DNA of 64,000 nucleotides from Sediminibacillus terrae (GTDB taxonomy: Bacteria > Bacillota > Bacilli > Bacillales > Amphibacillaceae). The stretch lies in contig NZ_VZDQ01000024.1 in NCBI RefSeq assembly GCF_009602435.1, positions 62,001 through 126,000 on the forward strand, in the 5' to 3' direction. Position numbers and translations under genes: made by a program. Numbering within the stretch: position 1 is the first letter of the stretch; each line of letters starts with the position of its first letter. This document shows, piece by piece, positions 41,559 through 57,617 of the stretch. The notes below the pieces were generated by a model, which searched no databases, was not told where the DNA came from, and saw nothing but the letters and a program-made list of their open reading frames with translations.

Positions 41559-42872
41559 TTAGGATGATACAGAGGTTTGATGCTGTTGATCGGCACTGAC
41601 AATCACTTCGCCATCGTCAGTGACACGTTCGATATCCGCTCCCAACGAAGCGAACTTTTCAGCCAAGTTGACATAGCCACGATCGATATGCTTCAATTCG
41701 GTAACGCGCGTATAACCTTCTGCTGTCAAACCGGCTAGTATGAGAGCGGCACCTGCACGTAAATCGGTTGCAGCCACTTCTGCCCCCTGTAGCTCGACAG
41801 GACCTTCCACAATGACGCTTCTGCCTTCGATTTTCAATTTCGCATTCATGCGACGGAATTCTTCTACGTGCATAAAACGATTCTCAAACACTGTTTCGGT
41901 AATCACACTGGTGCCTTCTGCTCTTAACATCAAGGCCATCATTTGCGATTGCATGTCTGTCGGAAAACCTGGATGCGGAAGTGTCTTGATGTCGGTAGCC
42001 TTCAGCTTTTCCGGGCCGATGACACGCAGACCGTCTTCCTCTTCTTTGATATATACACCCATTTCCTCCATTTTGGAAACCAGTGAGCGCAAATGGTCCG
42101 CTTCTGCACCTCTTACTAAAACGTTACCGCCGGTAATCGCAGCGCCGACCATAAAGGTTCCTGCTTCGATCCGATCGGGAATGATCGTATGCTCGACTCC
42201 GTGCAAGGTGGAAACTCCTTCGATACGGATTGTTTCCGTTCCTGCACCGATTACTTTGGCACCCATTTTATTTAGGAAATTAGCAAGATCGACAATTTCC
42301 GGTTCCTTGGCACAGTTTTCCAATATTGTTTTACCTTCCGCAAGTGCTGCAGCCATCATGATGTTTTCGGTAGCTCCGACGCTTGGCACATCCAAATAAA
42401 TTTTTGCGCCTTGCAGCCTGCCTTGTGAATGGACTTCGACAAAGCCATTGCCTACATGGACTTTTGCCCCCATCGCTTCAAAACCTTTTAAATGCAAGTC
42501 AATCGGCCGGGAACCAATGGCACAGCCCCCCGGCATCGCTACTTTAGCATGGCCGTATCTGGCCAAAAGTGGTCCTAACACAAGGACAGAGGCTCTCATT
42601 TTTCTGACGAATTCGAATGGGGCTTCCGTCTTAAGTGGTTTCGTTGCGTCTACTGTAACGGTGTTATTTGAAATGCTGATATCTGCATTCATATTGCTTA
42701 GTACTTCTTTTATCGTGTTAACATCTGCTAGTGCTGGTACTTCATGAATCGTGCTGGTTCCTTCGCTTGCAATTATACTTGCTGCGATGACAGGCAGTAC
42801 GGCATTTTTGGCACCTTCTACTTTCACGGTACCATTTAGCTGCCTCCCACCACGGACGATGATTTTTTCCAC
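41559..42872 (-). CDS. murA: UDP-N-acetylglucosamine 1-carboxyvinyltransferase MurA
   Basis: A 437-residue enolpyruvyl transferase that joins phosphoenolpyruvate to UDP-GlcNAc, the first committed step of peptidoglycan synthesis. [20 protein letters not shown] opens the chain; the catalytic (fosfomycin-target) cysteine is C117 in [10 protein letters not shown]. Its neighbours ywmB and the atp operon match the murAA locus of B. subtilis, so it is the MurAA type. The operon order here is ywzB-ywmB-murA. Confidence 0.95.
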   Translation of the reverse strand: MEKIIVRGGRQLNGTVKVEGAKNAVLPVIAASIIASEGTSTIHEVPALADVNTIKEVLSNMNADISISNNTVTVDATKPLKTEAPFEFVRKMRASVLVLGPLLARYGHAKVAMPGGCAIGSRPIDLHLKGFEAMGAKVHVGNGFVEVHSQGRLQGAKIYLDVPSVGATENIMMAAALAEGKTILENCAKEPEIVDLANFLNKMGAKVIGAGTETIRIEGVSTLHGVEHTIIPDRIEAGTFMVGAAITGGNVLVRGAEADHLRSLVSKMEEMGVYIKEEEDGLRVIGPEKLKATDIKTLPHPGFPTDMQSQMMALMLRAEGTSVITETVFENRFMHVEEFRRMNAKLKIEGRSVIVEGPVELQGAEVAATDLRAGAALILAGLTAEGYTRVTELKHIDRGYVNLAEKFASLGADIERVTDDGEVIVSADQQHQTSVSS

Positions 42873-42905
42873 TGCTCATTCTCCTCTGCGTCCAATTTCA
42901 CTATA

Positions 42906-43619
42906 TTAATATTCAGTAATTATGATAGGTGTTCCTATTGTCATGGTAGTATTGCCACTCGCATCTTCACGAGCAGCTAGCTGGATATTCATTAGGCTGT
43001 CCTTGCCGGGGATGGTTTGTTCCCAATAAGGGGTATAACCCGACAGAACGGTGAAATCTTTTTCCTGTATGCGATCTAGTGCTTGAACATTCAATTTTTC
43101 TACAAATTTTTCAAAAAAATAAACCTTATTCATTTTATCATCTGACAGTAGTGTCAGACAAGCAAATTTTTTTACATTTGTAGTAAATAATGCTTTAGTC
43201 ACACTCTCCGATTTAGCATGGTAGTAAGACTTTGTCTGTTCATTCCACCTTTCACCCGTAAGTGAATAGCTGATTTGGATACCACCTTGTTCATTTTTAG
43301 GCACAATCATGATAAAGGTTTCGGTCGATTGCGTTTTTTTATGGAGGTTGCTGGCAGTCCATTTTTCTGCCTGGCTCGTTTCCTCTCTATTAATGTCGGA
43401 CGCAGGGAAATAGCTTTCTAGTTTTCTAGCAATCTCGTGGGCACGGTTTCTGTCCAGTTCATCTTTCATGACTATCTGCCACTTTTCCAGCGGGAGTTGC
43501 TCCTGTTCTGCCAATTGGATCAATTGCTCGATTGGTTCTTTTTGTATGGATGCATGAACGAATGATTGCAATGAAACCATGATACCTATTGTTATCACGA
43601 GAATGAACCGGATTTTCAT
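42906..43619 (-). CDS. ywmB: YwmB-family secreted protein
   Basis: A 237-residue protein with a signal peptide (MKIRFILVITIGIMVSLQSF, cleavage after VHA) and the YwmB/TATA-box-binding-like fold family pattern: IVMKDELDRNRAHEIARKLE, SYSLTGERWNEQTKSYY and the closing NIQLAAREDASGNTTMTIGTP. Conserved next to murAA in Bacillaceae. Role not established; a link to wall synthesis is only suggested by place. Confidence 0.82.
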   Translation of the reverse strand: MKIRFILVITIGIMVSLQSFVHASIQKEPIEQLIQLAEQEQLPLEKWQIVMKDELDRNRAHEIARKLESYFPASDINREETSQAEKWTASNLHKKTQSTETFIMIVPKNEQGGIQISYSLTGERWNEQTKSYYHAKSESVTKALFTTNVKKFACLTLLSDDKMNKVYFFEKFVEKLNVQALDRIQEKDFTVLSGYTPYWEQTIPGKDSLMNIQLAAREDASGNTTMTIGTPIIITEY

Positions 43620-43749
43620 TTATATTCTCTCCCTCAGCTTATGAATGAGTGCTTGGACTCTTTCACAAGTATTGACCGGAGAGCAAAAAAAATACGGTTC
43701 TTTTCTCGTCATGATTTGACATCCGGTTCACGTTTTCGTGAACTTCGCG

Positions 43750-43992
43750 TCAAAAAAGAAAGATTAGCTGCTGGGACCATTGCAAGAAGTCCAAAAAGAA
43801 CCTGCTTACAGTCGTGCCAATTGCAATTGTGATAAATATCAACAAAATATTGGCTTCCATTATGCGTCCTTTTTTAATAAGAGGTTCTAAATTAATGCCT
43901 TGCAGCACCCTCCACGTGATAATGATAAAAATCAAGTGAGAAATCATACTGATAAGCGCTTCTTGGCCAAGTGATTGCATCAATTGGATCAC
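43750..43992 (-). CDS. ywzB: YwzB-family (DUF1146) membrane protein
   Basis: An 80-residue protein with two membrane spans (about 17-35 and 47-68) and the characteristic ISHLIFIIITWRVLQGINLE and SRFFLDFLQWSQQL segments of DUF1146. In B. subtilis the orthologue lies between the atp operon and ywmB, as here. Function unknown. Confidence 0.82.
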   Translation of the reverse strand: MIQLMQSLGQEALISMISHLIFIIITWRVLQGINLEPLIKKGRIMEANILLIFITIAIGTTVSRFFLDFLQWSQQLIFLF

Positions 43993-44678
43993 ACCTTTTC
44001 TTTTTGTTGTCGCATCGTTTATTTACTAGTAAAACATTGCCACGGACAAAAAGAAATGTCAACGGGTGATTGTTTGATTCTGGTAGTGTAATACCTTTAT
44101 TTCAAATTACCTAAACGTAAAAATGGACAAGGCGGGCGGATAGGCTATTCGAATTACTACAGATGGGGAGAGGGTCGGGCCTTCTGTTTGTCTGAATTCG
44201 GCCGAATATGACTGTTATTTCCCGGGGAATATCGACACTGGCTTTTCTTTTCTTGCATTGAATCAGCATCTTTTGGTTTTTAAGACAGCGTTCTGCCATT
44301 ATTGTTTAAAAATGGGGAAGATTGAATTGGAGGAGGGCACGGACTTGCGTCTGCTAGCAGGGGATTTTTATCCAGGCTCTCTCGAAAGCTCTCTTCGCTA
44401 AGCCATGGCATCGAGTTACAATACCTGTCATCGTACTGGACGGTTATTCAGGTTATTGCCATTGCCTCAAAATAATCGCTGTCACCAGAGCAATCCTTGA
44501 TAATTTCAGAAATATATAGCTTACATAGACTCAGACGGGGCGCGGGGGGTTAACTATGGAAAACTGATCACTATCCATGCTTCCCCAGCGGGGTCAAGCA
44601 TCAAAAGAACATTAAGTCAGCGATGTGGAATTTTAGCTGCTGGTATTTACGGCCAGGTTGCTTAGAAGGCTCAAACGA
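43993..44678. other. Gap between ywzB and atpC with no supported gene
   Basis: About 690 bases with no frame that has both a ribosome site and a recognisable product. It has a perfect TTTACTAGTAAA palindrome (44018-44029) and a TTGACA upstream of ywzB, but no convincing -10. The base composition is like the rest of the window. It may be decayed sequence. Confidence 0.45.
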
Positions 44679-44722
44679 TAAAAAAGACTTTAATGCTTAT
44701 GCAGCAATTAAAGTCTTTTTTT
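44679..44722 (-). terminator. Terminator of the atp operon
   Basis: AAAAAAGACTTTAAT and ATTAAAGTCTTTTTT form a 15-bp stem with a 12-base loop, ending 13 bases after the atpC stop. Confidence 0.88.
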
Positions 44723-44734
44723 CGTTAAGTGTGC

Positions 44735-45217
<483 letters not shown>

Positions 45218-45253
45218 TCATCTGCTTTTACCAGCCTTGACCGGCCTTAGAAT

Positions 45254-47563
<2,310 letters not shown>

Positions 47564-47644
47564 TCACCACCCTTTCTTCAAAGGTTCACGCCGGAATAGA
47601 TCCTGTCTGATTCCCAACGTCCTCCTGCCTTCTTTCTCATGAGC

Positions 47645-49159
<1,515 letters not shown>

Positions 49160-49175
49160 TCACCCCTATCATCAA

Positions 49176-50278
<1,103 letters not shown>

Positions 50279-50372
50279 TCAACATTGCTATGTTTCTTCA
50301 AGCGTAAAGGAAAGGCGAAAGTTCAAATCAATGAACTTCGCCAATGTATTTAAGTTTTATCTCAATGTTTTG

Positions 50373-50594
<222 letters not shown>

Positions 50595-50748
50595 CTAGAA
50601 TATATGAATTTAGTTAATTCCTGATTTTTCAGTATTTCATAAGCAGGTGTCCGGTACTTCCGTAACTCCCCGTTCACAAAAACTGACCCGGGTTCCTCTC
50701 TGCCTGTTTGAATAGACAAGCAGCGGGAATACCCTTAATATATAATTT

Positions 50749-51480
<732 letters not shown>

Positions 51481-51498
51481 TCACCTCTCTTCCCAGCG

Positions 51499-51867
51499 CT
51501 AGTCTTTGACTCTAAATATTGCAAAATCTATCATAATGACAACGTAAACTGTCATTAATCCAATTAACACACCGATAAGATGGAAATATTCTTCGAACTG
51601 AAGGGCGATAAGCACAGCCGCTGCGGCTGCTGCCAATCGGGAAAAGGTGCCAATACCTTTGGTAGAACGTTGTTCAGCTGCGGCCTTGCCGAGCTGCTGG
51701 ATCTTTCTTTGCATAAGCCATAGGTTGTAAAAGCCTATCACTGTTCCAAGGAGAAGTCCGAGGAAGATACGTGGATACGGTGTGAAAGCCGATCCTAGTA
51801 CCAATAGTGCGAGAAGGTAGAACATCCATTTGCGCTGACGGGTTATCATATATTCGTATTGTTGCAT
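51499..51867 (-). CDS. atpI: ATP synthase protein I
   Basis: A 122-residue, four-span protein of the AtpI type, first in the operon. Seen: RKWMFYLLALLVLGSAFTP, FLGLLLGTVIGFYNLWLMQR and QFEEYFHLIGVLIGLMTVYV. Family members help assemble the c ring and are weakly conserved. Confidence 0.88.
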   Translation of the reverse strand: MQQYEYMITRQRKWMFYLLALLVLGSAFTPYPRIFLGLLLGTVIGFYNLWLMQRKIQQLGKAAAEQRSTKGIGTFSRLAAAAAAVLIALQFEEYFHLIGVLIGLMTVYVVIMIDFAIFRVKD

Positions 51868-52198
51868 GCTTTGTTCCCCCGTAATGAAGATGCTTGATAT
51901 ATTTTAAATGGATGCTTCTTTATGTACCGGCTCCAATTCAAGGCCAATTCAACCCATTGAACGATTGTCGGAACTTGTGGAAAATCAGCTTGGTTTTTAT
52001 CTCTCTTTCAGAAGACGGGATTGCATCAAACCGATTAAAACGCAAAAAAATTTTGTCGAATCCGGCAAAACTTTTTCACACCTGCCCTGTTCACCAGGTC
52101 AGGTTTGTACTCATCTTACAAGCTGTACAGGTTTTAAACAAGGAATAAGCTTATCAGGAAAAGAAGCTTATGAAACCCTTATCATTCCACACTAGATT

Positions 52199-52227
52199 AG
52201 CATACAATAGGGGTAGTCCAATGTCAA
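52199..52227 (-). promoter_or_regulatory. SigA promoter of the atp operon
   Basis: Minus-strand TTGACA (52222-52227), exact 17-base spacer, TATGCT (52199-52204). It gives a leader of about 325 bases before atpI that holds a TAAGCTT/AAGCTTA hairpin and a second stem CCTGACCTG/CAGGGCAGG (about 52082-52104), neither followed by a T tract. No known riboswitch is recognised in this leader. Confidence 0.65.
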
Positions 52228-52390
52228 TCGGTTTCACGGAGAAAGTAGATATTGGAAAACCTTCCACGAAAACACTGTTCACCAGTACACTCCCCTTTAT
52301 TATATAAGAAGGAAAACAAACACAAAAGCGACAAATTTGTGACAATTAATTAGAGTCTCGAAGTTTGAAACGAAGCAGGGGTCAAAAATA

Positions 52391-52602
52391 GGGGTCAGTC
52401 CCTAGAGAAAGTCGAAGACACCTAATTTCCGAAAATCGCCGGTTGTGGGGACTGACCCTCATTAACATTTGCCGGTTGGGGACACACCTTTGATGACAAA
52501 AACCCTGTAATAAAGGGTGTTTTGGCGGAATCCATGGATTTTTCGGCCGTTTTGGGGTCAGTCCCTCCGCCAACCTCGTTAACCTTACTTAGCCGGAAGA
52601 GG
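52391..52602. repeat. REP-like palindromes R8: two inverted pairs 3' of vpr
   Basis: Pair 1: GGGGTCAGTCCCT (52391-52403) with GGGGACTGACCCT (52447-52459). Pair 2: GGGGTCAGTCCCTCC (52554-52568) with AGAGGGACTGACCCC (52588-52602). Between them ACCCT-gtaataa-AGGGT with a T tract in the minus direction (about 52496-52524) may be the vpr terminator. Confidence 0.85.
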
Positions 52603-52646
52603 GACTGACCCCGGTTCCCCCGGTTCTCCGGTCATTGGTTCCTCTG

Positions 52647-54839
52647 TCATTCGATTTGCAGGGTGGTGGGATAACTATATTGGTGTTCTTTATCGGTTTT
52701 GATGATGATGTTGGCCAGGTATTGGCCTTTTTTTCCGATATTGCGTTTTTCCAGCACTCCTTCGACCAGGCCTGGTTCTTGATTTTGTAACTCCAGTATG
52801 GTGCGGTCATATCGAAGGGTCGATGGGTTATAAAGGTCGATGGTCAGTTTTTCCGCCCCTTCAGGAAGGTACATACGATACTGGTATTGGTCATCGGTGA
52901 ATGGCTTTATGGCGAATTCAATCCCCATCGCTTTCGGATACTCGGCTTCGTTAACGACAAATAAATAAGGAAGTCGATAGGCTTCCTCACCGCTATCACG
53001 TTGCAGTGTAAGCCAGCCTTGATGGATTCCGTTTTCCAACATGGTATTTGTAACCGACAAGGTAATCGGAATCTCTTTCTTCTCCCCCGCCTCTACCGTG
53101 ACAGCCTTTGGCAGTTCCCATCTCAAGCCGCGCTGCTGCTTCGGGATATCAAACCGGAACTCCTGCGGCCGGTCGGATATGTTTTCTACCAACAGTTCAT
53201 AGGTGCCGGTCTGTTTTCTCTCCTCTATTTTCCCAAAAGATATAAGCGGATTAAACAGGATTGTATCCGTGTTAATAGCGGCATCAATCCGCATCCGCCC
53301 CATTCCCTGGACAATCGGATCATATCGGTTTCCCTTTTCATCGTTTACCGGCAAGGCTGTCGTCAGCAGTGCTCCTTTCAGTTGCTCGTGGCTCCAGTCT
53401 GGATGGGCCTGTTTAACCAGAGCAAGTCCGCCGGCAACGTGAGGGGCTGCCATACTTGTACCCTGCAACTCCTGGTAACCGCCGGGAACTGTGCTGGTAA
53501 TGGCTGCTCCAGGCGCCACAATTTCGGGCTTGATTTCCCAATTGACCGTGACCGGCCCTCTCGAACTGAAGGGCGCCATTAAATCCTGTTCCTTTTGATA
53601 ATTTGTTTCCAGCCAGGTCTCCTTGACGGCGGCATTTTTTTTGAGCCATTGACCGTCCTTCTCTGAAACGGACACAACCGGAATGGCTATCGGCTCGTTT
53701 CCATCATCGATAGAACCAGCAAAGCTGCCTTTTTCGTTGTTATAAATCACCACAGCTTCAGCCCCTGCCTTCTCGGCCGCCCGGGCCTTATCGGCAAAGG
53801 GGACTGTCCCCCGTTCGATCAGCACGATTCTTCCCCTGGCATCCTCGATTTTACCGTTCTCCAGCTTCCGATGGACAATCGGGTATTTTTTTTCGAGATC
53901 CCAGGGGACTGACCCCATGAACAAATTCAAATCGATGGTTTTATCGTGCAGCTGGTCATATAAAGAGGGGGTGGTCATAGGGGGCGTGGAAGCACCGACC
54001 GAAATGGCTTTGTCTGAAGTGGCCGGCGATCCCACTGTCCAGTTTTCCGGTCCTTCGTTCCCGTTAGCCACCACCACCGAGACCCCTTTTTCAATGGCTT
54101 GATTGACGGCGGCACTCGTCGGCCAATCAGGACCGTTCACCGAGCTGCCAAGTGACATGTTGATAATATCCATGCCGTCCTTCACAGCTTTTTCCAATGC
54201 CGCTATCACCTGGACAGACGTTCCCATTCCGCCCGGACCGAGAGCACGATAGCCATAGAGCTCAGCTTCCGGTGCTACCCCCTTCATTTTGCCACGGGCA
54301 GCAATTATCCCAGCGACATGACTGCCATGGATGGTCGGCATCCCTTGGTCCACTTGGGTTTCCATCGGGTCATCATCCAAGTCGACAACATCGAATCCGC
54401 CTTGGTAGCTTGCAGCCAGGTCAGGATGCGTGTAATCGATGCCAGTATCGATTACCCCTACTTTCACACCTTTTCCGGTGTATTCACTGCCAGCCTCCGA
54501 TTGAAAAAAAGCCCCCTGTTTCAAAAACTCCACACTGTTCTCTGCAGTGGCTTGATAGGTCTGTACGGGGTAGCTTTTGCGGACAAAGTCTTCGGTTTCG
54601 ATTTTTTCCAGCTGGTGTGCTTTTCCGCGAACGGCCAGGCCGGTAAAAAGGGTATCATACACTTGCAAGACTTCAATAAAAGGATGATATTTTTCGATGA
54701 ATTCCTTGTATGCATGAGGGTCGCCATCAACCTCGACGATGAGGGATTGGGATTCTTCTATTTCTGCGGAGGATTGTGCAGAGGGGGTAAATGTCAGCAG
54801 GATAGCGAGGACAAGAACGCACACGATATGTTTGACCAT
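52647..54839 (-). CDS. vpr: Extracellular subtilisin-family serine protease, Vpr type
   Basis: A 730-residue secreted protease: signal peptide (about 1-23), an Inhibitor_I9 propeptide (about 31-95), then the S8 domain with D131 in GVIDTGIDYTHPD, H171 in HGSHVAG, N259 in VVVANGNEGP and S462 in GTSMAAPHVAG. A PA domain is inserted at about 300-420 and a Fn3-like C-terminal region follows. The start at 54839 has AGAGGAG upstream. Two REP-like palindromes lie in frame within the PA domain, coding for MGSVPW (308-313) and RGTVPF (343-348). It stands between mnaA and atpI, where upp-mnaA and atpI are often adjacent in relatives. Confidence 0.88.
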   Translation of the reverse strand: MVKHIVCVLVLAILLTFTPSAQSSAEIEESQSLIVEVDGDPHAYKEFIEKYHPFIEVLQVYDTLFTGLAVRGKAHQLEKIETEDFVRKSYPVQTYQATAENSVEFLKQGAFFQSEAGSEYTGKGVKVGVIDTGIDYTHPDLAASYQGGFDVVDLDDDPMETQVDQGMPTIHGSHVAGIIAARGKMKGVAPEAELYGYRALGPGGMGTSVQVIAALEKAVKDGMDIINMSLGSSVNGPDWPTSAAVNQAIEKGVSVVVANGNEGPENWTVGSPATSDKAISVGASTPPMTTPSLYDQLHDKTIDLNLFMGSVPWDLEKKYPIVHRKLENGKIEDARGRIVLIERGTVPFADKARAAEKAGAEAVVIYNNEKGSFAGSIDDGNEPIAIPVVSVSEKDGQWLKKNAAVKETWLETNYQKEQDLMAPFSSRGPVTVNWEIKPEIVAPGAAITSTVPGGYQELQGTSMAAPHVAGGLALVKQAHPDWSHEQLKGALLTTALPVNDEKGNRYDPIVQGMGRMRIDAAINTDTILFNPLISFGKIEERKQTGTYELLVENISDRPQEFRFDIPKQQRGLRWELPKAVTVEAGEKKEIPITLSVTNTMLENGIHQGWLTLQRDSGEEAYRLPYLFVVNEAEYPKAMGIEFAIKPFTDDQYQYRMYLPEGAEKLTIDLYNPSTLRYDRTILELQNQEPGLVEGVLEKRNIGKKGQYLANIIIKTDKEHQYSYPTTLQIE
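53799..53811. repeat. REP-like core inside vpr coding sequence (copy a)
   Basis: GGGGACTGTCCCC, identical to intergenic copies. In the vpr frame it codes for G-T-V-P of RGTVPFADK in the PA domain. Confidence 0.75.
53904..53916. repeat. REP-like core inside vpr coding sequence (copy b)
   Basis: GGGGACTGACCCC, identical to intergenic copies, 92 bases from copy a. In the vpr frame it codes for G-S-V-P of FMGSVPWDLEKK. Confidence 0.75.
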
Positions 54840-55130
54840 GAATAATTCTCCTCTTTTTCCCTTAGTATCCGCCATTCCGACAGAATCATGCATCGGAAAA
54901 ATTCCGCACCAGAAGCTTAGCGTGTACCTGATCAAAAGGAAGATAAAATGAGTCAGATAAACTTTCTTCGCTACTCATCGACAGGACAGGATACAGCGCT
55001 TTCCACAGGCATGACTTCATCCATTCAGAGTGCAAAAATGCTTAGATGCGGCTTTTCAACTCGCATGCTTTTCCCGCAGAAGGATCCTGTTCTTGTCAGT
55101 AAACCGCCATTCACTCCTTTTTCACCAATG

Positions 55131-55168
55131 CAAAAAACCGAACGATTTCGATTGATCGTTCGGTTTTT
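55131..55168 (-). terminator. Terminator of mnaA
   Basis: AAAAAACCGAACGAT and ATCGTTCGGTTTTT form a 14-bp stem with an eight-base loop, seven bases after the mnaA stop on the minus strand. Confidence 0.85.
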
Positions 55169-55174
55169 ACTGTG

Positions 55175-56329
55175 TCACTTTGTTATTGTCCGGAACGATG
55201 CTGGCCGCTCCGTTGTTTGTCCAAAATAATAACGAATCGCTTCGGCTATTCTGGCCGAGCCTTTTCCATCTCCATAAGGATTGGAAGCTTTGGCCATCAC
55301 AGCATGGGCTTTCTCATCTGATAAAAGTTCATTGGCAAGACGGAAGATGTTGTCTTCATCAGTTCCGGCGAGCTTCAATGTTCCGGCTTGGATACCTTCC
55401 GGACGTTCGGTTGTATTGCGCAGGACCAAAACCGGAACACCGAGAGAAGGCGCTTCTTCCTGGACTCCGCCGGAATCCGTTAATATCAGATGGGCATGCG
55501 CCGCAAAATTATGAAAGTCGACTACACCGAGCGGTTCAATCAGTTTTACACAATCATCATTTCCGAGTATTTCGACGGCCGTTTCCCGGACTACCGGGTT
55601 CAAGTGGACAGGATAGACAACCTGAATATCGTCATGCGCTTCGACAAGCCGCTTGATGGCACGGAACATTTGCCGCATATTACTCCCGAGGTTTTCCCGC
55701 CGGTGGGCAGTCAAAAGCACTAACCGTTTCCCGTCGAGTTCCTCTAGAATCGGACTCTTATAATCATCTGCAATCGTTGTTTTCAAAGCATCGATTGCTG
55801 TATTCCCTGTAACAAACACCCTTTCTTCCGGCTTGTTTTCCCGGAGCAGGTTTTGTTTCGCTTGTTCAGTCGGGGAAAAATGCAAGTCGGCCATGACCCC
55901 TGTCAATTGCCTGTTCATCTCTTCTGGATAAGGAGAGTATTTGTTCCATGTCCGAAGCCCTGCTTCCACATGGCCTACCGCCGTTTGATTATAATAAGCA
56001 GCCAAGGATGCGGCGAAGGTCGTAGTCGTGTCTCCATGCACGAGTACGATATCTGGATTGGTCTGTTTGATGACCTCGTCCAGGCCTTCCAGCGCTCTAG
56101 TCGTTATTTGAGCCAGCGTTTGCCGTGATTTCATGATATTCAAATCAAAGTCCGGCGTAATATCGAAAATGTCCAGAACCTGATCCAGCATTTCCCTATG
56201 CTGGGCCGTCACGGTCACGATTGTTTCGAACTGATCAGGACGCTTGTTCAGCTCCAGGACAAGTGGCGCCATTTTGATCGCTTCCGGCCGGGTACCGAAA
56301 ATCGTCATTACCTTGATCGGTTTCGTCAT
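55175..56329 (-). CDS. mnaA: UDP-GlcNAc 2-epimerase (non-hydrolysing)
   Basis: A 384-residue GT-B-fold epimerase that interconverts UDP-GlcNAc and UDP-ManNAc, the donor for the teichoic acid linkage unit. KVMTIFGTRPEAIKMAPLV opens the chain; VLVHGDTTTTFAASLAAYY, GHVEAGLRTWN (E122), TAHRRENLG and TDSGGVQEEAPSLGVPVLVL are the active-site motifs. It lies 24 bases downstream of upp and is probably co-transcribed. Its product would feed the glycan pathway of the left part of the window. Confidence 0.94.
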   Translation of the reverse strand: MTKPIKVMTIFGTRPEAIKMAPLVLELNKRPDQFETIVTVTAQHREMLDQVLDIFDITPDFDLNIMKSRQTLAQITTRALEGLDEVIKQTNPDIVLVHGDTTTTFAASLAAYYNQTAVGHVEAGLRTWNKYSPYPEEMNRQLTGVMADLHFSPTEQAKQNLLRENKPEERVFVTGNTAIDALKTTIADDYKSPILEELDGKRLVLLTAHRRENLGSNMRQMFRAIKRLVEAHDDIQVVYPVHLNPVVRETAVEILGNDDCVKLIEPLGVVDFHNFAAHAHLILTDSGGVQEEAPSLGVPVLVLRNTTERPEGIQAGTLKLAGTDEDNIFRLANELLSDEKAHAVMAKASNPYGDGKGSARIAEAIRYYFGQTTERPASFRTITK

Positions 56330-56353
56330 GGTCGATCCTCCTGCCTTCCGGAT

Positions 56354-56983
56354 TTATTTAGTACCAAACAGGCGGTCACCGGCATCCCCTAAACCTGGGA
56401 CGATGTAGCCTTTTTCATCCAGTTTCTCATCCAGAGCAGCCAGGTAGATATCGACATCAGGATGCTCCTTCTTAATGACCTCCACACCTTCCGGGGCAGC
56501 AATCAGGCACATTAGTTTTATATTTTTCGCTCCGCGCTTTTTCAAGGAGTGAATTGCATCGTTTGCGGACCCGCCAGTGGCCAGCATTGGATCGATGACA
56601 ATCAGTTCACGCTCTTCGATATCGGATGGGAGCTTGATATAATATTCTACCGGCATCAATGTTTCCGGATCACGATACAGTCCAACGTGTCCTACTTTCG
56701 CAGCAGGGATCAAACGGAGAATCCCGTCGACCATCCCCAGCCCTGCACGGAGAATCGGAACCAAGCCGATTTTCTTACCGCTTAACGTTTTTGCTTTGGC
56801 TTTGGTTACAGGAGTATCAATCGTAATTTCTTCTACAGGCAAATCTCTGGTAATTTCAAAAGCCATTAACCCGGCCACTTCGTCTACCAGTTCGCGAAAT
56901 TCTTTTGTCCCTGTGCTATTTTTACGTATGTAGGTTAACTTGTGTTGGATCAATGGATGATCCAGTACATATACATTTCCCAC
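56354..56983 (-). CDS. upp: Uracil phosphoribosyltransferase
   Basis: A 209-residue pyrimidine-salvage enzyme making UMP from uracil and [44 protein letters not shown] and the PRPP loop [20 protein letters not shown] identify it. The start is taken as GTG at 56981-56983, which gives the exact family length; AAAGGAG lies 10 bases upstream. Its place between glyA and the atp side matches B. subtilis. Confidence 0.95.
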   Translation of the reverse strand: MGNVYVLDHPLIQHKLTYIRKNSTGTKEFRELVDEVAGLMAFEITRDLPVEEITIDTPVTKAKAKTLSGKKIGLVPILRAGLGMVDGILRLIPAAKVGHVGLYRDPETLMPVEYYIKLPSDIEERELIVIDPMLATGGSANDAIHSLKKRGAKNIKLMCLIAAPEGVEVIKKEHPDVDIYLAALDEKLDEKGYIVPGLGDAGDRLFGTK

Positions 56984-57091
56984 GTTCCGATCACTCCTTT
57001 GGTATTTTTGCATCCTTAAAATTGTACTGAAAAAACAGCCTGCTTTCAAGGGGACATGTCATTCCGTGTCGAAGTTTTTCTGCTTTCATAC

Positions 57092-57120
57092 AAAATCCAT
57101 CACCACGCAGGATGATGGAT
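57092..57120 (-). terminator. Terminator of the 80-residue protein gene
   Basis: Minus-strand ATCCATCA and TGATGGAT form an 8-bp stem with a 10-base loop followed by TTTTG, four bases after the stop. Confidence 0.6.
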
Positions 57121-57123
57121 CGG

Positions 57124-57366
57124 TTACAGTTGTGTTTCTTTTTCATGGACGACTTCCATTATTTTTTGTTTTATTTCAAGCCTGCACTCGGCAGATAGCG
57201 GATCTTGGCGGGGATCGATATGCCGACCGCGGACCAGAAATCCGTCATACGTGAATAAATCGTTGAATTCTCGGTGCTGTGCAGCGTCGTATCCTTTAAT
57301 ATGCAGGTTGTAGCCATCTGCTGTCTCAATTACTCCACCTATCGATACAACGTTTTTTTCATTCAT
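57124..57366 (-). CDS. Conserved-looking 80-residue protein of unknown function
   Basis: A soluble 80-residue protein: MNEKNVVSIGGVIETADGYN, then LHIKGYDAAQHREFNDLFTY, DGFLVRGRHIDPRQDPLSAE and a Lys/Glu-rich end. GGAGGG lies six bases before the ATG and a terminator follows, so it is a single gene between glyA and upp. I do not recognise the family. A perfect 16-base palindrome lies 16 bases before its start (57383-57398), so it may be under a specific regulator. Confidence 0.6.
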   Translation of the reverse strand: MNEKNVVSIGGVIETADGYNLHIKGYDAAQHREFNDLFTYDGFLVRGRHIDPRQDPLSAECRLEIKQKIMEVVHEKETQL

Positions 57367-57382
57367 GGTGAAACCCTCCTGG

Positions 57383-57398
57383 TTAGGGTATACCCTAA
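57383..57398. promoter_or_regulatory. Perfect 16-base palindrome, candidate operator
   Basis: TTAGGGTATACCCTAA reads the same on both strands. It ends 17 bases upstream of the ATG of the 80-residue gene, a usual place for a repressor site. The GGGTA/TACCC halves are a little like CsoR-type sites, but the match is not specific. Confidence 0.45.
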
Positions 57399-57617
57399 TC
57401 AGGCCATATTTAAAAGTGCGTTTTTCAGGTGTTTTTTTCCAAGTGGTTTCGATTTTTAAAGGGCTCCGTTTCCCCTCTGCGATAATAACGCCGGGGAAGC
57501 TCCTACGATTCTCCCTGCTGTGTACTGCCCAAGCGCGTGACTCTCCACTCGACTATCGGCAGCAGCAAACATGCTTTTCCCTGGGCGACATTTCCAACTG
57601 GACCGGCCAAGCATAAA

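Noticed and set aside
44111-44299. 62-codon minus-strand frame in the ywzB-atpC gap
   Set aside because: No ribosome site and low-complexity, basic product.
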